Part shown: piece by piece, positions 1-8,396 of the stretch
Position numbering within the stretch: the stretch's first letter is position 1
Layout of the letters: each line of letters begins with the position of its first letter
NCBI GenBank assembly: GCA_004552725.1
Contig: SFNM01000017.1
Location: 1 to 27,044, forward strand
Length of the DNA stretch: 27,044 nucleotides
Direction: 5' to 3'
Origin: Bacteroidales bacterium
GTDB taxonomy: Bacteria; Bacteroidota; Bacteroidia; Bacteroidales; Muribaculaceae
Translations under genes and position numbers: made by a program
The notes under the pieces: generated by a model
The model's input: only the letters and a program-made list of their open reading frames with translations
The model's database searches: none
Told to the model about the DNA's origin: nothing

Positions 1-484
1 AACAACCGGAAAAATCGCCTCCAACCGCCTCATAATACTCCGCAAATGATAGTGGATAGATGTGTATTTCATAGCCGCGGCCTCTAAACTCAGTTGCTAC
101 GTCTTTTGAAAGAAAGCGTGAATTGCTACCCGTCACATAGCAATCTACATTCTTTATATGAAGCATACTGTTCAGCGCATCTACAAAATCTTTCATCATC
201 TGCACCTCATCAATTATGACATAATACTGCTGCGTGTCCTCAATTCGCGCTTCTACGTACTTCACCAAAGTGAGAGGCTCGCGTAGTGAAGCATTGCGCA
301 CATCATCAAGGGAAATTGTAATGATGTGATCAGACCTTACCCCCTGCTGCTCAAGCCACGAACGAAAGATTTCGAACAGAAGATACGTTTTACCGCATCG
401 CCGCAATCCGGTCACTATCTTTATCATTCCATTGTGCCGCGCGCCAATAAGTTGATTGAGATAAAAATCACGCTTAAATTCCAT
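1..484 (-). CDS. AAA_14/DUF4143-type ATPase, 3' part cut by window edge
   Basis: The reverse strand is open from an ATG at 484 to the window edge, giving the first 161 residues of a P-loop ATPase. A Walker A motif GLRRCGKT lies at residues 26-33, a Walker B stretch YYVIIDEVQ at 87-95, and a sensor-like segment VTGSNSRFLSKD near 118-128, followed by an FRGRG segment with R134. This order is typical of the AAA_14 family, whose members usually continue into a DUF4143 domain and reach about 380-450 residues. So more than half the protein lies outside the window. These ATPases are strongly expanded in Bacteroidales and their cellular role is unsettled; some are proposed to be linked to mobile DNA or toxin-antitoxin functions. 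The gene has its own promoter and an adjacent palindrome, so it is probably monocistronic and separate from nifJ upstream. The family call is firm; function is unknown. Confidence 0.88.
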   Translation of the reverse strand, partial: MEFKRDFYLNQLIGARHNGMIKIVTGLRRCGKTYLLFEIFRSWLEQQGVRSDHIITISLDDVRNASLREPLTLVKYVEARIEDTQQYYVIIDEVQMMKDFVDALNSMLHIKNVDCYVTGSNSRFLSKDVATEFRGRGYEIHIYPLSFAEYYEAVGGDFSGC

Positions 485-515
485 AATTGGCTAGTTTTGC
501 TTATTTTTTCATCCG

Positions 516-546
516 CAAAATTACATATAATTCAGCAAATTAGCAA
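516..546 (-). promoter_or_regulatory. Bacteroidota-type promoter of the AAA ATPase gene
   Basis: On the minus strand a -33 TTG (544-546) is followed after exactly 20 nt by TAATTTTG (516-523). This matches the Bacteroidota vegetative consensus TTG-N19-21-TAnnTTTG. Transcription would start near 510, leaving a leader of about 25 nt before the ATG at 484. The upstream palindrome ends 2 nt from the -33 element. Confidence 0.7.
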
Positions 547-548
547 GC

Positions 549-592
549 AACTTTGACAAAAAGTGGTAAAATTACCACTTTTTGTCAAAGTT
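549..592. repeat. Perfect 44-bp palindrome (21-bp arms, 2-nt centre)
   Basis: The left arm 549-569 and the right arm 572-592 are exact reverse complements and are separated only by AA. Each arm contains TTTGACAAAAAGTGGTAA. The element lies directly upstream of the -33 box of the ATPase promoter and about 170 nt beyond the nifJ stop codon. The position suggests an operator or a recognition site tied to the ATPase gene rather than a nifJ terminator, because nifJ already has its own hairpin at 708-739. Function is inferred from position only. Confidence 0.9.
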
Positions 593-707
593 ATCTCTAC
601 CAAATATCACACGTCTCTCTTACATCCACATTGCGCCCCACCTCCACAGTTAATTTTGTGGTGCAACACCCGCCGAACCTCCGCACCTTCTTCCCTACCT
701 TATATAT

Positions 708-739
708 AGAGCGAGGACGCCGATTGGCGCCCTCGCTCT
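708..739 (-). terminator. Hairpin terminator of nifJ
   Basis: The arms 708-721 and 726-739 pair over 14 positions around a 4-nt loop. The single mismatch at 717/730 becomes a G-U pair in the minus-strand RNA, which favours function in the nifJ direction. It starts 21 nt past the nifJ stop. The run after the stem is only moderately U-rich (TATATA). Confidence 0.7.
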
Positions 740-760
740 GTTGGTATGATAGCCGGATGA

Positions 761-3700
761 TTAGGCTTGTTCGGGTGCTACGCCCCATTGCTGTTGCGCA
801 AGGCGGCGATAGTTGTTGTAACGCCATTGAGCGTTTTCTTTGGCGGCTGCGAAGAGTTCTTCGGCTTGGTCAGGCAGTTGTTTGAATACTGACGCGTAGC
901 GCACTTCGCCTTTGAGGAAGTCGGAGAATTTATCCCAATCAGGCTCTTTGGAGTCGAGCGAGAACGGGTTCTTGCCTTCGGCTTCGAGGGCGGGATTGTA
1001 GCGCCACAGGTGCCAGTAGCCACATTCCACTGCACGTTGTTGCTCCAATTGAGCGTGGCCCATGCCGGCGCGCAGACCGTGGTTGATACAGGGCGAGTAA
1101 GCGATAATCAACGACGGACCGTCATAGGCTTCGGCTTCGCGAATAGCCTTGAGAGTTTGAGCGTTATCGGCACCCATTGCCACTTGTGCCACGTAAACGT
1201 AGCCGTAGGTCGAGGCAATCAGGCCGAGGTCCTTCTTGCGGATACGTTTGCCGGCAGCGGCAAATTTGGCGATAGCGCCCAGCGGTGTTGCTTTCGAGGA
1301 TTGACCGCCGGTGTTGGAGTAAACTTCGGTGTCGAGCACGATTACGTTCACATTTTGGCCGGAAGCGAGCACGTGGTCGAGGCCGCCGAAGCCGATGTCG
1401 TAAGCGGCACCGTCGCCGGCGATAATCCATTGGCTGCGAGCCACGATGAAGCCCTTCAGTTCGAGCAGAGCGCGGCAGTTGTCGCATTGGCATGCTTCAG
1501 CCAAGGGAATGAGTTCGTTGGCTACTTCGCGGGTGACGCCGGCAGAGTTGCGGTTGTCGAGCCACTTTTGAGCGAGGGCCTTGATTTGGTCAGAGCACTT
1601 GTCGCAAGCGGTAAGGCGGGTCATGATGTCGGCCACGCGCGAGCGAATTTTGTCGGAAGCGATGTGCATACCGAGGCCGTATTCAGCAAAGTCCTCAAAC
1701 AGCGAGTTACCCCAAGCGGGACCGTTACCTTCAGCATTAGTGCAGTAAGGTGTCGAGGGCACAGAACCGGAGTAGATCGAGGAGCAACCGGTGGCGTTGG
1801 CTACCATTTCGTGGTCGCCAAACAGTTGCGAGATGAGTTTCACGTAAGGAGTTTCACCGCAACCGGAGCAAGCGCCGGAGAATTCAAACAGCGGAGTAGC
1901 AAATTGCGAGTTCTTCGCATTGAGTTTGATGTCCACGAGGTTTTGCTTGGAAGCCACGGCGGTGGTGCAGTAGTCCCATTGCTTTTGCACTTCGAGTTGG
2001 GTTTCGAGGGGCTTCATTTCCAGAGCCTTCACGCCCTTCTTGCCGGGACATACGTCAACGCAGTTGCCGCAACCGAGGCAGTCCATAACGTCGACGGATT
2101 GAATGAAGCGCATACCTTTGAACGCAGTGCCGATAGCGGGGATAGAAGCCTCTTCGCCGAAGGGAGCGGCTGCGAGTTCGTTGGCGTCGAGCACAAACGG
2201 ACGGATAGCAGCGTGAGGACAAACGAATGCGCACTTGTTACATTGGATACAGTTCTCTTCGAGCCATTCGGGGACGAAGGCGGCTACGCCACGTTTCTCG
2301 TAGCGGGCGGTGCCTTGCATCCAGTGGCCGTCGGCAGCGTTGGCGAAGTCGGACACGCGCAACAGGTCGCCGTCTTGAGCGTTGATGGGACGAACGATGT
2401 CGTTGATGAAAGCGGGGTCGTTGTTTTCGGCCTTGGGGTCATCGGGGAGGGATGCCCATGCGGGGTCAACTGCGAGGTTGTGGTATTCATTGCCACGATC
2501 CACGGCTGCGTAGTTCTTATCAACCACATCTTGGCCCTTCTTGCCGTAAGACTTCACGATGAACTTCTTCATTTGCTCTACAGCGAGGTCCACGGGAATT
2601 ACTTCGGTGATGCGGAAGAATGCGCTTTGAAGGATGGTGTTGGTGCGGTTGCCAAGGCCGATTTCCTGCGCAATCTTGGTGGCGTTGATATAGTAAACGG
2701 TGATGTTGTGTTGAGCGAAGTAGCGTTTAACCTTGTTGGGCAGGTTGGCAGCGAGTTCGTCGCCTTCCCAGATGGTGTTGAGCAGGAAAGTACCACCGTC
2801 GCGCAAGCCGCGGGTCACATCGTACATGTGCAGATATGCTTGCACGTGACATGCCACGAAGTTGGGGGTGTTCACCAAGTAAGTGGAGCGGATGGGCTTG
2901 TCGCCGAAACGCAAGTGCGAGCAGGTGAAGCCGCCCGATTTCTTGGAGTCGTAAGCAAAGTAGGCTTGGCAATATTTGTTGGTGTTGTCACCGATAATCT
3001 TAACGGAGTTCTTGTTTGCACCCACTGTGCCGTCGGCGCCGAGGCCGTAGAACTTGGCTTCGTAAGTGGAGGGGTCACCCAGCGCAACTTCTTCTTTGGG
3101 AGGAAGCGAGGTGAAGGTAACGTCGTCGACGATACCCACTGTGAAGTGGTCTTTGGGTTGAGGCAAAGCGAGGTTTTCGAAGATGCCGATAATCATAGCC
3201 GGGGTCACGTCTTTAGAAGCAAGGCCGTAGCGACCGGCTACAATGCGAGGTGCATTTTCCACACCGTAGAATGCTTCTTTCACGTCGAGGCAGAGAGGTT
3301 CGCCATTGGCTCCGGGTTCTTTTGTGCGGTCGAGCACGGCGATATTGCGGCAAGTGGCGGGGATTGCTGCCAGCAAGTGCTTCACGGAGAAGGGACGGTA
3401 GAGGTGCACTGCCACCAAACCTACCTTCTCGCCGTTGGCCACCATAAAGTCAATGGCTTCTTTGGCTGCTTCGGTCACTGAGCCCATAGCGATGATTACG
3501 CGGTCGGCATCCTTGGCACCATAGTAGTTGAACAAGTGGTATTCGCGGCCGGTGATTTCAGAGATTTTTGCCATATAATCTTCCACGATGTCGGGCACTG
3601 CTTCGTAGTGTTTATTGCAGGCTTCGCGGTGTTGGAAGAATACGTCGCCGTTTTCAGCCAAGCCACGGGCGATGGGGGCTTGAGGAGTGAGCGCGCGTTG

Positions 3701-4318
3701 ACGGAAGCGTGCGAGGGCTTCGCGGTCGAGCAGCGGTTCGAGATCCTCTTGGTTCATCACCTCGATTTTTTGAATTTCGTGAGAAGTGCGGAAGCCGTCG
3801 AAGAAGTTGATGAAAGGAACGCTCGAACGGATAGTTGCCAAGTGGGCCACACCGGCCAAGTCCATCACTTCTTGTACGGAACCTTCAGCGAGCATTGCAA
3901 AGCCGGTTTGGCGTGTTGCCATCACGTCTTGGTGGTCGCCGAAAATGGAGAGAGCGTGCGAGGCGATGGTACGAGCCGACACGTGGAACACGGTCGGAAG
4001 CAATTCGCCTGCGATTTTGTACATGTTAGGTATCATCAGGAGCAAACCCTGCGAGGCGGTGTAAGTGGTGGTGAGGGCACCGGCGTGCAGCGAGCCGTGC
4101 ACAGCACCGGCGGCGCCGCCTTCCGACTGCATTTCTTGCACCATTACAGTTTCGCCGAAGATGTTTTTGCGACCTGCAGCAGCCCATTCGTCGACATATT
4201 CAGCCATTGTCGATGAAGGAGTGATGGGGTAGATGGCTGCTACTTCCGAGAACATATAGCTCACGTGAGCGGCTGCCTGGTTGCCATCGCAGGTCAAGAA
4301 TTTCTTTTCCTTACTCAT
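761..4318 (-). CDS. nifJ: Pyruvate:ferredoxin (flavodoxin) oxidoreductase
   Basis: This 1185-residue enzyme oxidises pyruvate with CoA to acetyl-CoA and CO2 and passes electrons to ferredoxin or flavodoxin, a central step in anaerobic Bacteroidales. It is a full-length single-chain PFOR (usual length about 1170-1200). The N-terminal domain begins with YPITPSSTMAE at residues 30-40. Two 4Fe-4S ferredoxin motifs follow, CIQCNKCAFVCP near 687-698 and CLGCGNCVDVCPG near 746-758. CSGCGE near 817 and later cysteines (for example CDKCSDQ) supply further Fe-S ligands. The thiamine diphosphate site reads GDGAAYDIGFGG near 967, followed by a YSNTGGQ segment. The ATG at 4318 is preceded by a promoter and the gene is followed by its own terminator, so it is a single-gene unit. 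No key residue appears lost. Confidence 0.97.
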   Translation of the reverse strand: MSKEKKFLTCDGNQAAAHVSYMFSEVAAIYPITPSSTMAEYVDEWAAAGRKNIFGETVMVQEMQSEGGAAGAVHGSLHAGALTTTYTASQGLLLMIPNMYKIAGELLPTVFHVSARTIASHALSIFGDHQDVMATRQTGFAMLAEGSVQEVMDLAGVAHLATIRSSVPFINFFDGFRTSHEIQKIEVMNQEDLEPLLDREALARFRQRALTPQAPIARGLAENGDVFFQHREACNKHYEAVPDIVEDYMAKISEITGREYHLFNYYGAKDADRVIIAMGSVTEAAKEAIDFMVANGEKVGLVAVHLYRPFSVKHLLAAIPATCRNIAVLDRTKEPGANGEPLCLDVKEAFYGVENAPRIVAGRYGLASKDVTPAMIIGIFENLALPQPKDHFTVGIVDDVTFTSLPPKEEVALGDPSTYEAKFYGLGADGTVGANKNSVKIIGDNTNKYCQAYFAYDSKKSGGFTCSHLRFGDKPIRSTYLVNTPNFVACHVQAYLHMYDVTRGLRDGGTFLLNTIWEGDELAANLPNKVKRYFAQHNITVYYINATKIAQEIGLGNRTNTILQSAFFRITEVIPVDLAVEQMKKFIVKSYGKKGQDVVDKNYAAVDRGNEYHNLAVDPAWASLPDDPKAENNDPAFINDIVRPINAQDGDLLRVSDFANAADGHWMQGTARYEKRGVAAFVPEWLEENCIQCNKCAFVCPHAAIRPFVLDANELAAAPFGEEASIPAIGTAFKGMRFIQSVDVMDCLGCGNCVDVCPGKKGVKALEMKPLETQLEVQKQWDYCTTAVASKQNLVDIKLNAKNSQFATPLFEFSGACSGCGETPYVKLISQLFGDHEMVANATGCSSIYSGSVPSTPYCTNAEGNGPAWGNSLFEDFAEYGLGMHIASDKIRSRVADIMTRLTACDKCSDQIKALAQKWLDNRNSAGVTREVANELIPLAEACQCDNCRALLELKGFIVARSQWIIAGDGAAYDIGFGGLDHVLASGQNVNVIVLDTEVYSNTGGQSSKATPLGAIAKFAAAGKRIRKKDLGLIASTYGYVYVAQVAMGADNAQTLKAIREAEAYDGPSLIIAYSPCINHGLRAGMGHAQLEQQRAVECGYWHLWRYNPALEAEGKNPFSLDSKEPDWDKFSDFLKGEVRYASVFKQLPDQAEELFAAAKENAQWRYNNYRRLAQQQWGVAPEQA

Positions 4319-4375
4319 AGTTTCTATTGGTTGTTGTATACGTATGTTCTAATCAGCTTGAGTGATAAGCAAGTG

Positions 4376-4383
4376 CAAAGTTA
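4376..4383 (-). promoter_or_regulatory. -7 element of the nifJ promoter
   Basis: TAACTTTG on the minus strand matches the Bacteroidota -7 consensus TAnnTTTG and would give a leader of about 50 nt before the nifJ ATG at 4318. No TTG is found at the expected 19-21 nt upstream, so the -33 element is weak or degenerate. The upstream DNA is very A/T-rich. Confidence 0.5.
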
Positions 4384-4497
4384 CAAAAAAATCGCCAAAT
4401 ACTTATTATATATAAGTTAAAAAATGCTCTCCATGCCAAAATTCACCAACCCAACTGTTAAAAAGTCGACTCTTCTACGATTATTCACACTGAAAAC

Positions 4498-4528
4498 TTG
4501 GATATCCTCTGCAAATTTCGTAAATTTG
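4498..4528 (+). promoter_or_regulatory. Promoter of the ftsX-uppP-truB-queA run
   Basis: TTG at 4498-4500, a 20-nt spacer and TAAATTTG at 4521-4528 fit the Bacteroidota consensus exactly. Transcription would begin near 4533, about 60 nt before the chosen ftsX ATG at 4595. A palindrome at 4511-4529 covers the -7 box. This promoter lies downstream of the ATG at 4424, which rules that codon out as the ftsX start. Confidence 0.75.
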
Positions 4529-4529
4529 C
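4511..4529. promoter_or_regulatory. 8-3-8 palindrome over the ftsX -7 box (possible operator)
   Basis: GCAAATTT (4511-4518) and AAATTTGC (4522-4529) are perfect inverted repeats separated by CGT. The right arm lies almost entirely within the -7 element TAAATTTG. Operator function is inferred from this overlap. A/T-rich composition makes an accidental short palindrome more likely than usual. Confidence 0.4.
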
Positions 4530-4594
4530 ACGATATTTGCGAAAAATGGGCTCACATCTTTGCGGTGTGGGGAATTTTCGATTGTTATTTGGTA

Positions 4595-5470
4595 ATGAAA
4601 CGTAAAAAAACTGCTCGAATTTCGACTTTCGGCTCGCGCATCACTTCCATCTTCAGCGTGGCTTTGGTGCTTACTATTGTAGGTATTTTGGCTCTTACCC
4701 TCGACGCTTCGAGCCGTATGGGGCAAGATATCCGTAGCAACATCGGCTTCGTGGTAAAGATCAATCGCGATGCTACTGATGCCGACATCGCCATCCTCAG
4801 CCGACAATTCCATGCGGCAGAATATGTGGCAAGTTGCAAATTCTCTTCTGCCGACTCTATCCTCGCTGAAGAATCTATGCTAATCGGCGAGCGCATCGAC
4901 TCGCTCCTCGACGAAAATCCCTTCGGCTCTGAGTTTGATATCCGTGTCAAGGAAGCATGGGCCAACAGCGACAGTATCAACATCTTGGCCGGGCGCATCG
5001 AATTCAATCCCATTGTCGACGAAGTAGTGTGTCAAACCTCCGTGGTCGATGATATCAACTCCGCGCTGGGACGCTTCACCTTGATTTTGGCCGCTATTGC
5101 CGTGGCTCTGCTGGCCATTTCGTTTGTACTAATCAACAACACCGTTAGTTTGGCCGTTTATTCTCGCCGATTTATCATCCACACCATGAAATTGGTGGGT
5201 GCTACCGGCGCTTTCATCCGCCGCCCATTTCTCCTGGCCGGCATCGCCACCGGAGCCTTCGCCGCCGTAATCGCCGTAGCCATTTTGCTCGGCGCTCGAA
5301 CATACCTCACCACTCTCGATGTCATGTTCGAACAAATTCTCCCCTGGAGCAGCATTTGGTGGGTGGCTCTTCTGCTGTTGATTATCGGACCGCTGATTTG
5401 CTTGGCGGCCTCTGCCGTAGCCACAAACCGCTATCTGCGCGCCGACTACGATGATATGTTTATGAAATAA
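4595..5470 (+). CDS. ftsX: Cell division protein FtsX (permease-like)
   Basis: This is a 291-residue member of the FtsX/MacB permease superfamily. FtsX works with the ATPase FtsE at the septum, where it couples division to peptidoglycan hydrolase activation; ftsE is not in the window. A hydrophobic segment near residues 17-37 is followed by a periplasmic domain of about 120 residues. Three more membrane segments lie near 160-183, 211-233 and 253-277, the usual FtsX layout. The reading frame is open further upstream to an ATG at 4424, but the promoter lies between that codon and 4595 and the extra 57 residues do not look like FtsX. Hence the ATG at 4595 (MKRKKTARI) is chosen. It is the first gene of the plus-strand run and ends 18 nt before the DUF3098 gene. 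Confidence 0.9.
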   Translation: MKRKKTARISTFGSRITSIFSVALVLTIVGILALTLDASSRMGQDIRSNIGFVVKINRDATDADIAILSRQFHAAEYVASCKFSSADSILAEESMLIGERIDSLLDENPFGSEFDIRVKEAWANSDSINILAGRIEFNPIVDEVVCQTSVVDDINSALGRFTLILAAIAVALLAISFVLINNTVSLAVYSRRFIIHTMKLVGATGAFIRRPFLLAGIATGAFAAVIAVAILLGARTYLTTLDVMFEQILPWSSIWWVALLLLIIGPLICLAASAVATNRYLRADYDDMFMK

Positions 5471-5488
5471 ACTCATTTTGACCTATAA

Positions 5489-5767
5489 ATGGCAACTAAA
5501 AATTTAGACAAAAAACTCAAGCGCAACCAATTCGAAACTCTCCCTTTGGGGCGCAACAATTTCATTGCAATGGCCGTAGCCGGCGCAATGATTATCATCG
5601 GTTTCCTCCTCATGTTGGGCGGCTCTTCTTCGGAAGAAGCCTTCAACCCCGACATCTTCAGCACTCGCCGCATTGTAGTCGGCCCCGTTATCACCTTCTT
5701 AGGCTTCGTGGCCATGGCTATCGCTGTATGTTTCAAACCAAAAGCAACTAAAGAGCAACAAGACTAA
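5489..5767 (+). CDS. DUF3098 family small membrane protein
   Basis: This 92-residue protein has a polar, basic N-terminus and two hydrophobic segments, near residues 26-44 and 62-82, so it should be a double-spanning inner-membrane protein. The signature LGRNNF just before the first segment, and the FNPDIFSTRR turn between the two, fit the DUF3098 family. That family is confined largely to Bacteroidota, and from general knowledge it sits between ftsX and uppP in many of these genomes. Its function is unknown; the neighbours suggest envelope assembly or division. Its TAA stop shares one base with the uppP ATG (TAATG), so translation is probably coupled. Confidence 0.82.
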   Translation: MATKNLDKKLKRNQFETLPLGRNNFIAMAVAGAMIIIGFLLMLGGSSSEEAFNPDIFSTRRIVVGPVITFLGFVAMAIAVCFKPKATKEQQD

Positions 5768-6579
5768 TGGATACGATTACCGCCTTCTTACTTGGCTTAG
5801 TTCAAGGTTTGGCCGAATACTTGCCCATCAGTTCTTCGGGTCACTTGGAAATCTCGCGCCAAATTCTGGGCGTTGACCTCGGCGGCGCCGAATCGCTGCA
5901 ATTCGATGTAACACTGCACGTGGCCACCGTGCTCAGCACCATCGTGATTTTATGGCACGAATTCAAACCCCTCTGCACATCTTTCTTCACCCTAAAGAAA
6001 GACGAAAACACATCTACGGTGTGCAAAATCTTGGTATCATGCATCCCCGTTGGCATCGTCGGCGTGATGTTCAAAGACCAAGTTGAAGAATTTTTCGGCC
6101 AAGGGCTCAACGTGGTAGGCTGGTGCCTGTTGGCCACCGCCGCCCTGCTGGCTTTCTCATACTTCTTCGGCACTCGCGTGCGCCCGGCCAATCAAGGTCG
6201 CCAAGTGGGCTACCTCGACGCTTTCATCATCGGCATCGCACAAGCCGTGGCCGTTTTGCCCGGCCTATCGCGCTCCGGTTCCACAATCGCCACAGGCCTG
6301 ATTTTGGGCAACCGCGCCGACAAAGTGGCTCAATTCTCGTTCCTGATGGTCATCATCCCAATCTTAGGCGAGGCTCTTCTCCACATCAAAGACCTGCTTA
6401 GCGGCGAAACTCAAGAAGCAGCCGTAGGTCTACTCCCATTGGCCGTGGGCTTCATCACAGCCTTCATCGTGGGGTGCATCGCCTGCAAATGGATGCTCTC
6501 GATAGTAAAAAAAGGTAAACTCATTTGGTTTGCTGTTTACTGCCTCGCCATTGGCCTGATTTGCTTAATCATGCGATAA
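5767..6579 (+). CDS. uppP: Undecaprenyl-diphosphatase UppP (BacA)
   Basis: This 270-residue polytopic membrane enzyme removes a phosphate from undecaprenyl diphosphate, recycling the lipid carrier for peptidoglycan and O-antigen synthesis; overproduction gives bacitracin resistance in other bacteria. Both family signatures are present. QGLAEYLPISSSGHL at residues 13-27 holds the catalytic E17 and H26 region, and LPGLSRSGSTI at 164-174 holds R169. Length is normal. It overlaps the DUF3098 gene by one base on the left and truB by one base on the right, placing it in the middle of a translationally coupled chain. Confidence 0.96.
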   Translation: MDTITAFLLGLVQGLAEYLPISSSGHLEISRQILGVDLGGAESLQFDVTLHVATVLSTIVILWHEFKPLCTSFFTLKKDENTSTVCKILVSCIPVGIVGVMFKDQVEEFFGQGLNVVGWCLLATAALLAFSYFFGTRVRPANQGRQVGYLDAFIIGIAQAVAVLPGLSRSGSTIATGLILGNRADKVAQFSFLMVIIPILGEALLHIKDLLSGETQEAAVGLLPLAVGFITAFIVGCIACKWMLSIVKKGKLIWFAVYCLAIGLICLIMR

Positions 6580-7334
6580 TGAATTTAATCGACGGCGAAA
6601 TAATCTGCATCGACAAGCCCAAAGGCTGGACCTCGTTCGACGCTGTAAAGCGTTTGCGAGGGGCCATTCTTCGTCGACTCCGTATGAAAAAATTCAAAGT
6701 GGGGCATGCCGGCACTCTCGACCCGCTTGCCTCCGGTGTGATGATTGTTTGCACCGGACGCGCCACCAAACGCATCGAAGAATTACAAAGCGGCGTGAAA
6801 GAATATATCGCCCACGTGGCTTTAGGTGCCACAACCCCCTCGTTCGACCTCGAAACCGAAATCGACGCACACTTCCCCACAGAACATATCACTCGCGAAT
6901 TGGCCGAAACCGTGCTTCACCAATTCCGCGGCGCCATCGAGCAAGTGCCACCCGCTTTCTCTGCCTGCAAAATCGAAGGCCAACGTGCCTACGACCTCGC
7001 ACGCAAAGGCGAAGAAGTCAAACTTAAAGCCAAAACGCTGGTAATCGATGAGTTGGAATTGCTCGATTTCTCACCGAAGCAAATTCGCTTGCGTATCGTC
7101 TGCAGCAAAGGCACTTACATCCGCGCACTCGCCCGCGACATCGGCATAGCCCTCGGTAGCGGCGCACACCTCACCGACCTCCGTCGCACTCGCGTGGGCA
7201 ACATCTCTCTTTCCGACTGCCTTTCTATCGAGCAGGCTGTAGAGGTGATTAAATCAGCCCCTCTGGAATTTCCCGACGACTTTCCTCAAGAACAATTAGA
7301 TAAAATAAAAGCAATGGCCCCTGCGGTCGATTAA
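6579..7334 (+). CDS. truB: tRNA pseudouridine(55) synthase TruB
   Basis: This 251-residue enzyme makes pseudouridine 55 in the T loop of tRNAs. The catalytic aspartate is D48 in GHAGTLDPLASG. Other family marks are IDKPKGWTSF near residues 11-20, PPAFSACKIEGQRAYDLAR, and the CSKGTYIRALARDIG segment. The frame is open upstream to 6525, but those 18 codons lie inside uppP and are not TruB-like. The ATG at 6579, overlapping the uppP stop in TAATG, begins the conserved sequence directly. A C-terminal PUA-type extension is short or absent, as in many Bacteroidota TruB proteins. Confidence 0.96.
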   Translation: MNLIDGEIICIDKPKGWTSFDAVKRLRGAILRRLRMKKFKVGHAGTLDPLASGVMIVCTGRATKRIEELQSGVKEYIAHVALGATTPSFDLETEIDAHFPTEHITRELAETVLHQFRGAIEQVPPAFSACKIEGQRAYDLARKGEEVKLKAKTLVIDELELLDFSPKQIRLRIVCSKGTYIRALARDIGIALGSGAHLTDLRRTRVGNISLSDCLSIEQAVEVIKSAPLEFPDDFPQEQLDKIKAMAPAVD

Positions 7335-7346
7335 AATATTTGAAAT

Positions 7347-8396
7347 ATGAAACTTTCGCAATTTAAATTTCAACTTCCTGAAAACCTCATTGCTCAAGAA
7401 CCGCCTTTGGAGCGCGACCAATGCCGTATGATGGTCGTCGACCGCAAAACCGGGACTATTGAACACCATAAATTCACCGACATCCTCGGAATGTATGATG
7501 ATGGCGATGTGATGATTCTCAACGACACTCGCGTATTCCCGGCGCTCCTTTACGGCAACAAAGAGAAAACCGGGGCTCGCATCGAAGTGTTCCTGTTGCG
7601 CGAACTCAATGCCGACAACAAACTCTGGGACGTTTTAGTCGAACCCGCCCGAAAAATTCGTATCGGCAACAAACTTTACTTCGGCGAAGACCAATCACTT
7701 GTGGCTGAAGTCATCGACAACACCACCTCGCGCGGCCGAACTCTTCGCTTCCTCTACGACGGCGACCACGACCAATTCAAACGCGACCTCTTCGCATTGG
7801 GCAACACCCCTCTGCCCGGATACATCCATCGCGAACCTAAAGAAGAAGATGTCGACGCTTATCAAACCCTATACGCCACTCGCGAAGGTGCCGTTGTAGC
7901 CCCGGGCGCCGGCCTGCACTTCTCGCGTGAACTGCTCAAACGCCTCGAAATTCGTGGCGTGGAACAAGCATTCATCACCGTCCACAGCGGCCTCGGCACC
8001 TTCCGCGAAATCGATGTCGAAGACCTCACCAAGCACCGTATGGACTCCGAACAAATGGATGCCAACGAAAAACTCATCAACACTGTAAACAAGGCCAAAG
8101 ATGCCGACAAGCAAGTGCTGGCTGTGGGCACTTCCGTGTTGCGCGGCGTAGAATCCGCCACCTCGATGGGCGGTCACATGAAACTCTATAGCGGCTGGAC
8201 CAACAAATTCATCTTCCCGCCCTACGACTTCACCGTATGCACCTCGTTGCTCACCGACTTCCACCAACCATATTCCACCATGCTGATGATGGTGGCCGCT
8301 TTCGGCGGCTACGACTTGGTAATGAAAGCCTACAAAGAAGCCGTCAAGGAAGAATATAAATTCGGCTGCTATGGCGACGTTATGCTCATCCGATAA
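7347..8396 (+). CDS. queA: S-adenosylmethionine:tRNA ribosyltransferase-isomerase QueA
   Basis: This 349-residue enzyme transfers and isomerises the ribosyl group of S-adenosylmethionine onto 7-aminomethyl-7-deazaguanine in tRNA, giving epoxyqueuosine at the wobble base. Family blocks present are LNDTRVFPALLYG, PLPGYIHR, a YATREGAVVAPGAGLHFS segment, HSGLGTF at 213-219 and DFHQP at 304-308. The block at 213 usually reads HVGLGTF; the serine is a mild variant. It begins 12 nt after truB, and its last 26 nt overlap the next gene. With truB, the run carries two tRNA modification enzymes. Confidence 0.96.
   Translation: MKLSQFKFQLPENLIAQEPPLERDQCRMMVVDRKTGTIEHHKFTDILGMYDDGDVMILNDTRVFPALLYGNKEKTGARIEVFLLRELNADNKLWDVLVEPARKIRIGNKLYFGEDQSLVAEVIDNTTSRGRTLRFLYDGDHDQFKRDLFALGNTPLPGYIHREPKEEDVDAYQTLYATREGAVVAPGAGLHFSRELLKRLEIRGVEQAFITVHSGLGTFREIDVEDLTKHRMDSEQMDANEKLINTVNKAKDADKQVLAVGTSVLRGVESATSMGGHMKLYSGWTNKFIFPPYDFTVCTSLLTDFHQPYSTMLMMVAAFGGYDLVMKAYKEAVKEEYKFGCYGDVMLIR

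Noticed and set aside
631..658. Plus-strand promoter-like motif (TTG ... TAATTTTG) pointing antisense into nifJ
   Set aside because: The spacer is 17 nt rather than 19-21, and no supported plus-strand gene follows.
553..885. A 110-codon plus-strand frame beginning in the palindrome
   Set aside because: It crosses the nifJ terminator and the nifJ 3' end in antisense and shows no protein-like features.
1010..3481. An 823-codon open frame on the plus strand opposite nifJ
   Set aside because: It lies entirely antisense to a clear PFOR gene, has no recognisable domain, and arises from the codon bias of nifJ. Similar shadow frames lie opposite the M16 protease, carB, porK and porL genes.
4424..4594. 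Upstream ATG extending ftsX by 57 residues
   Set aside because: A good promoter lies at 4498-4528, downstream of this ATG, and the extra residues do not resemble FtsX.
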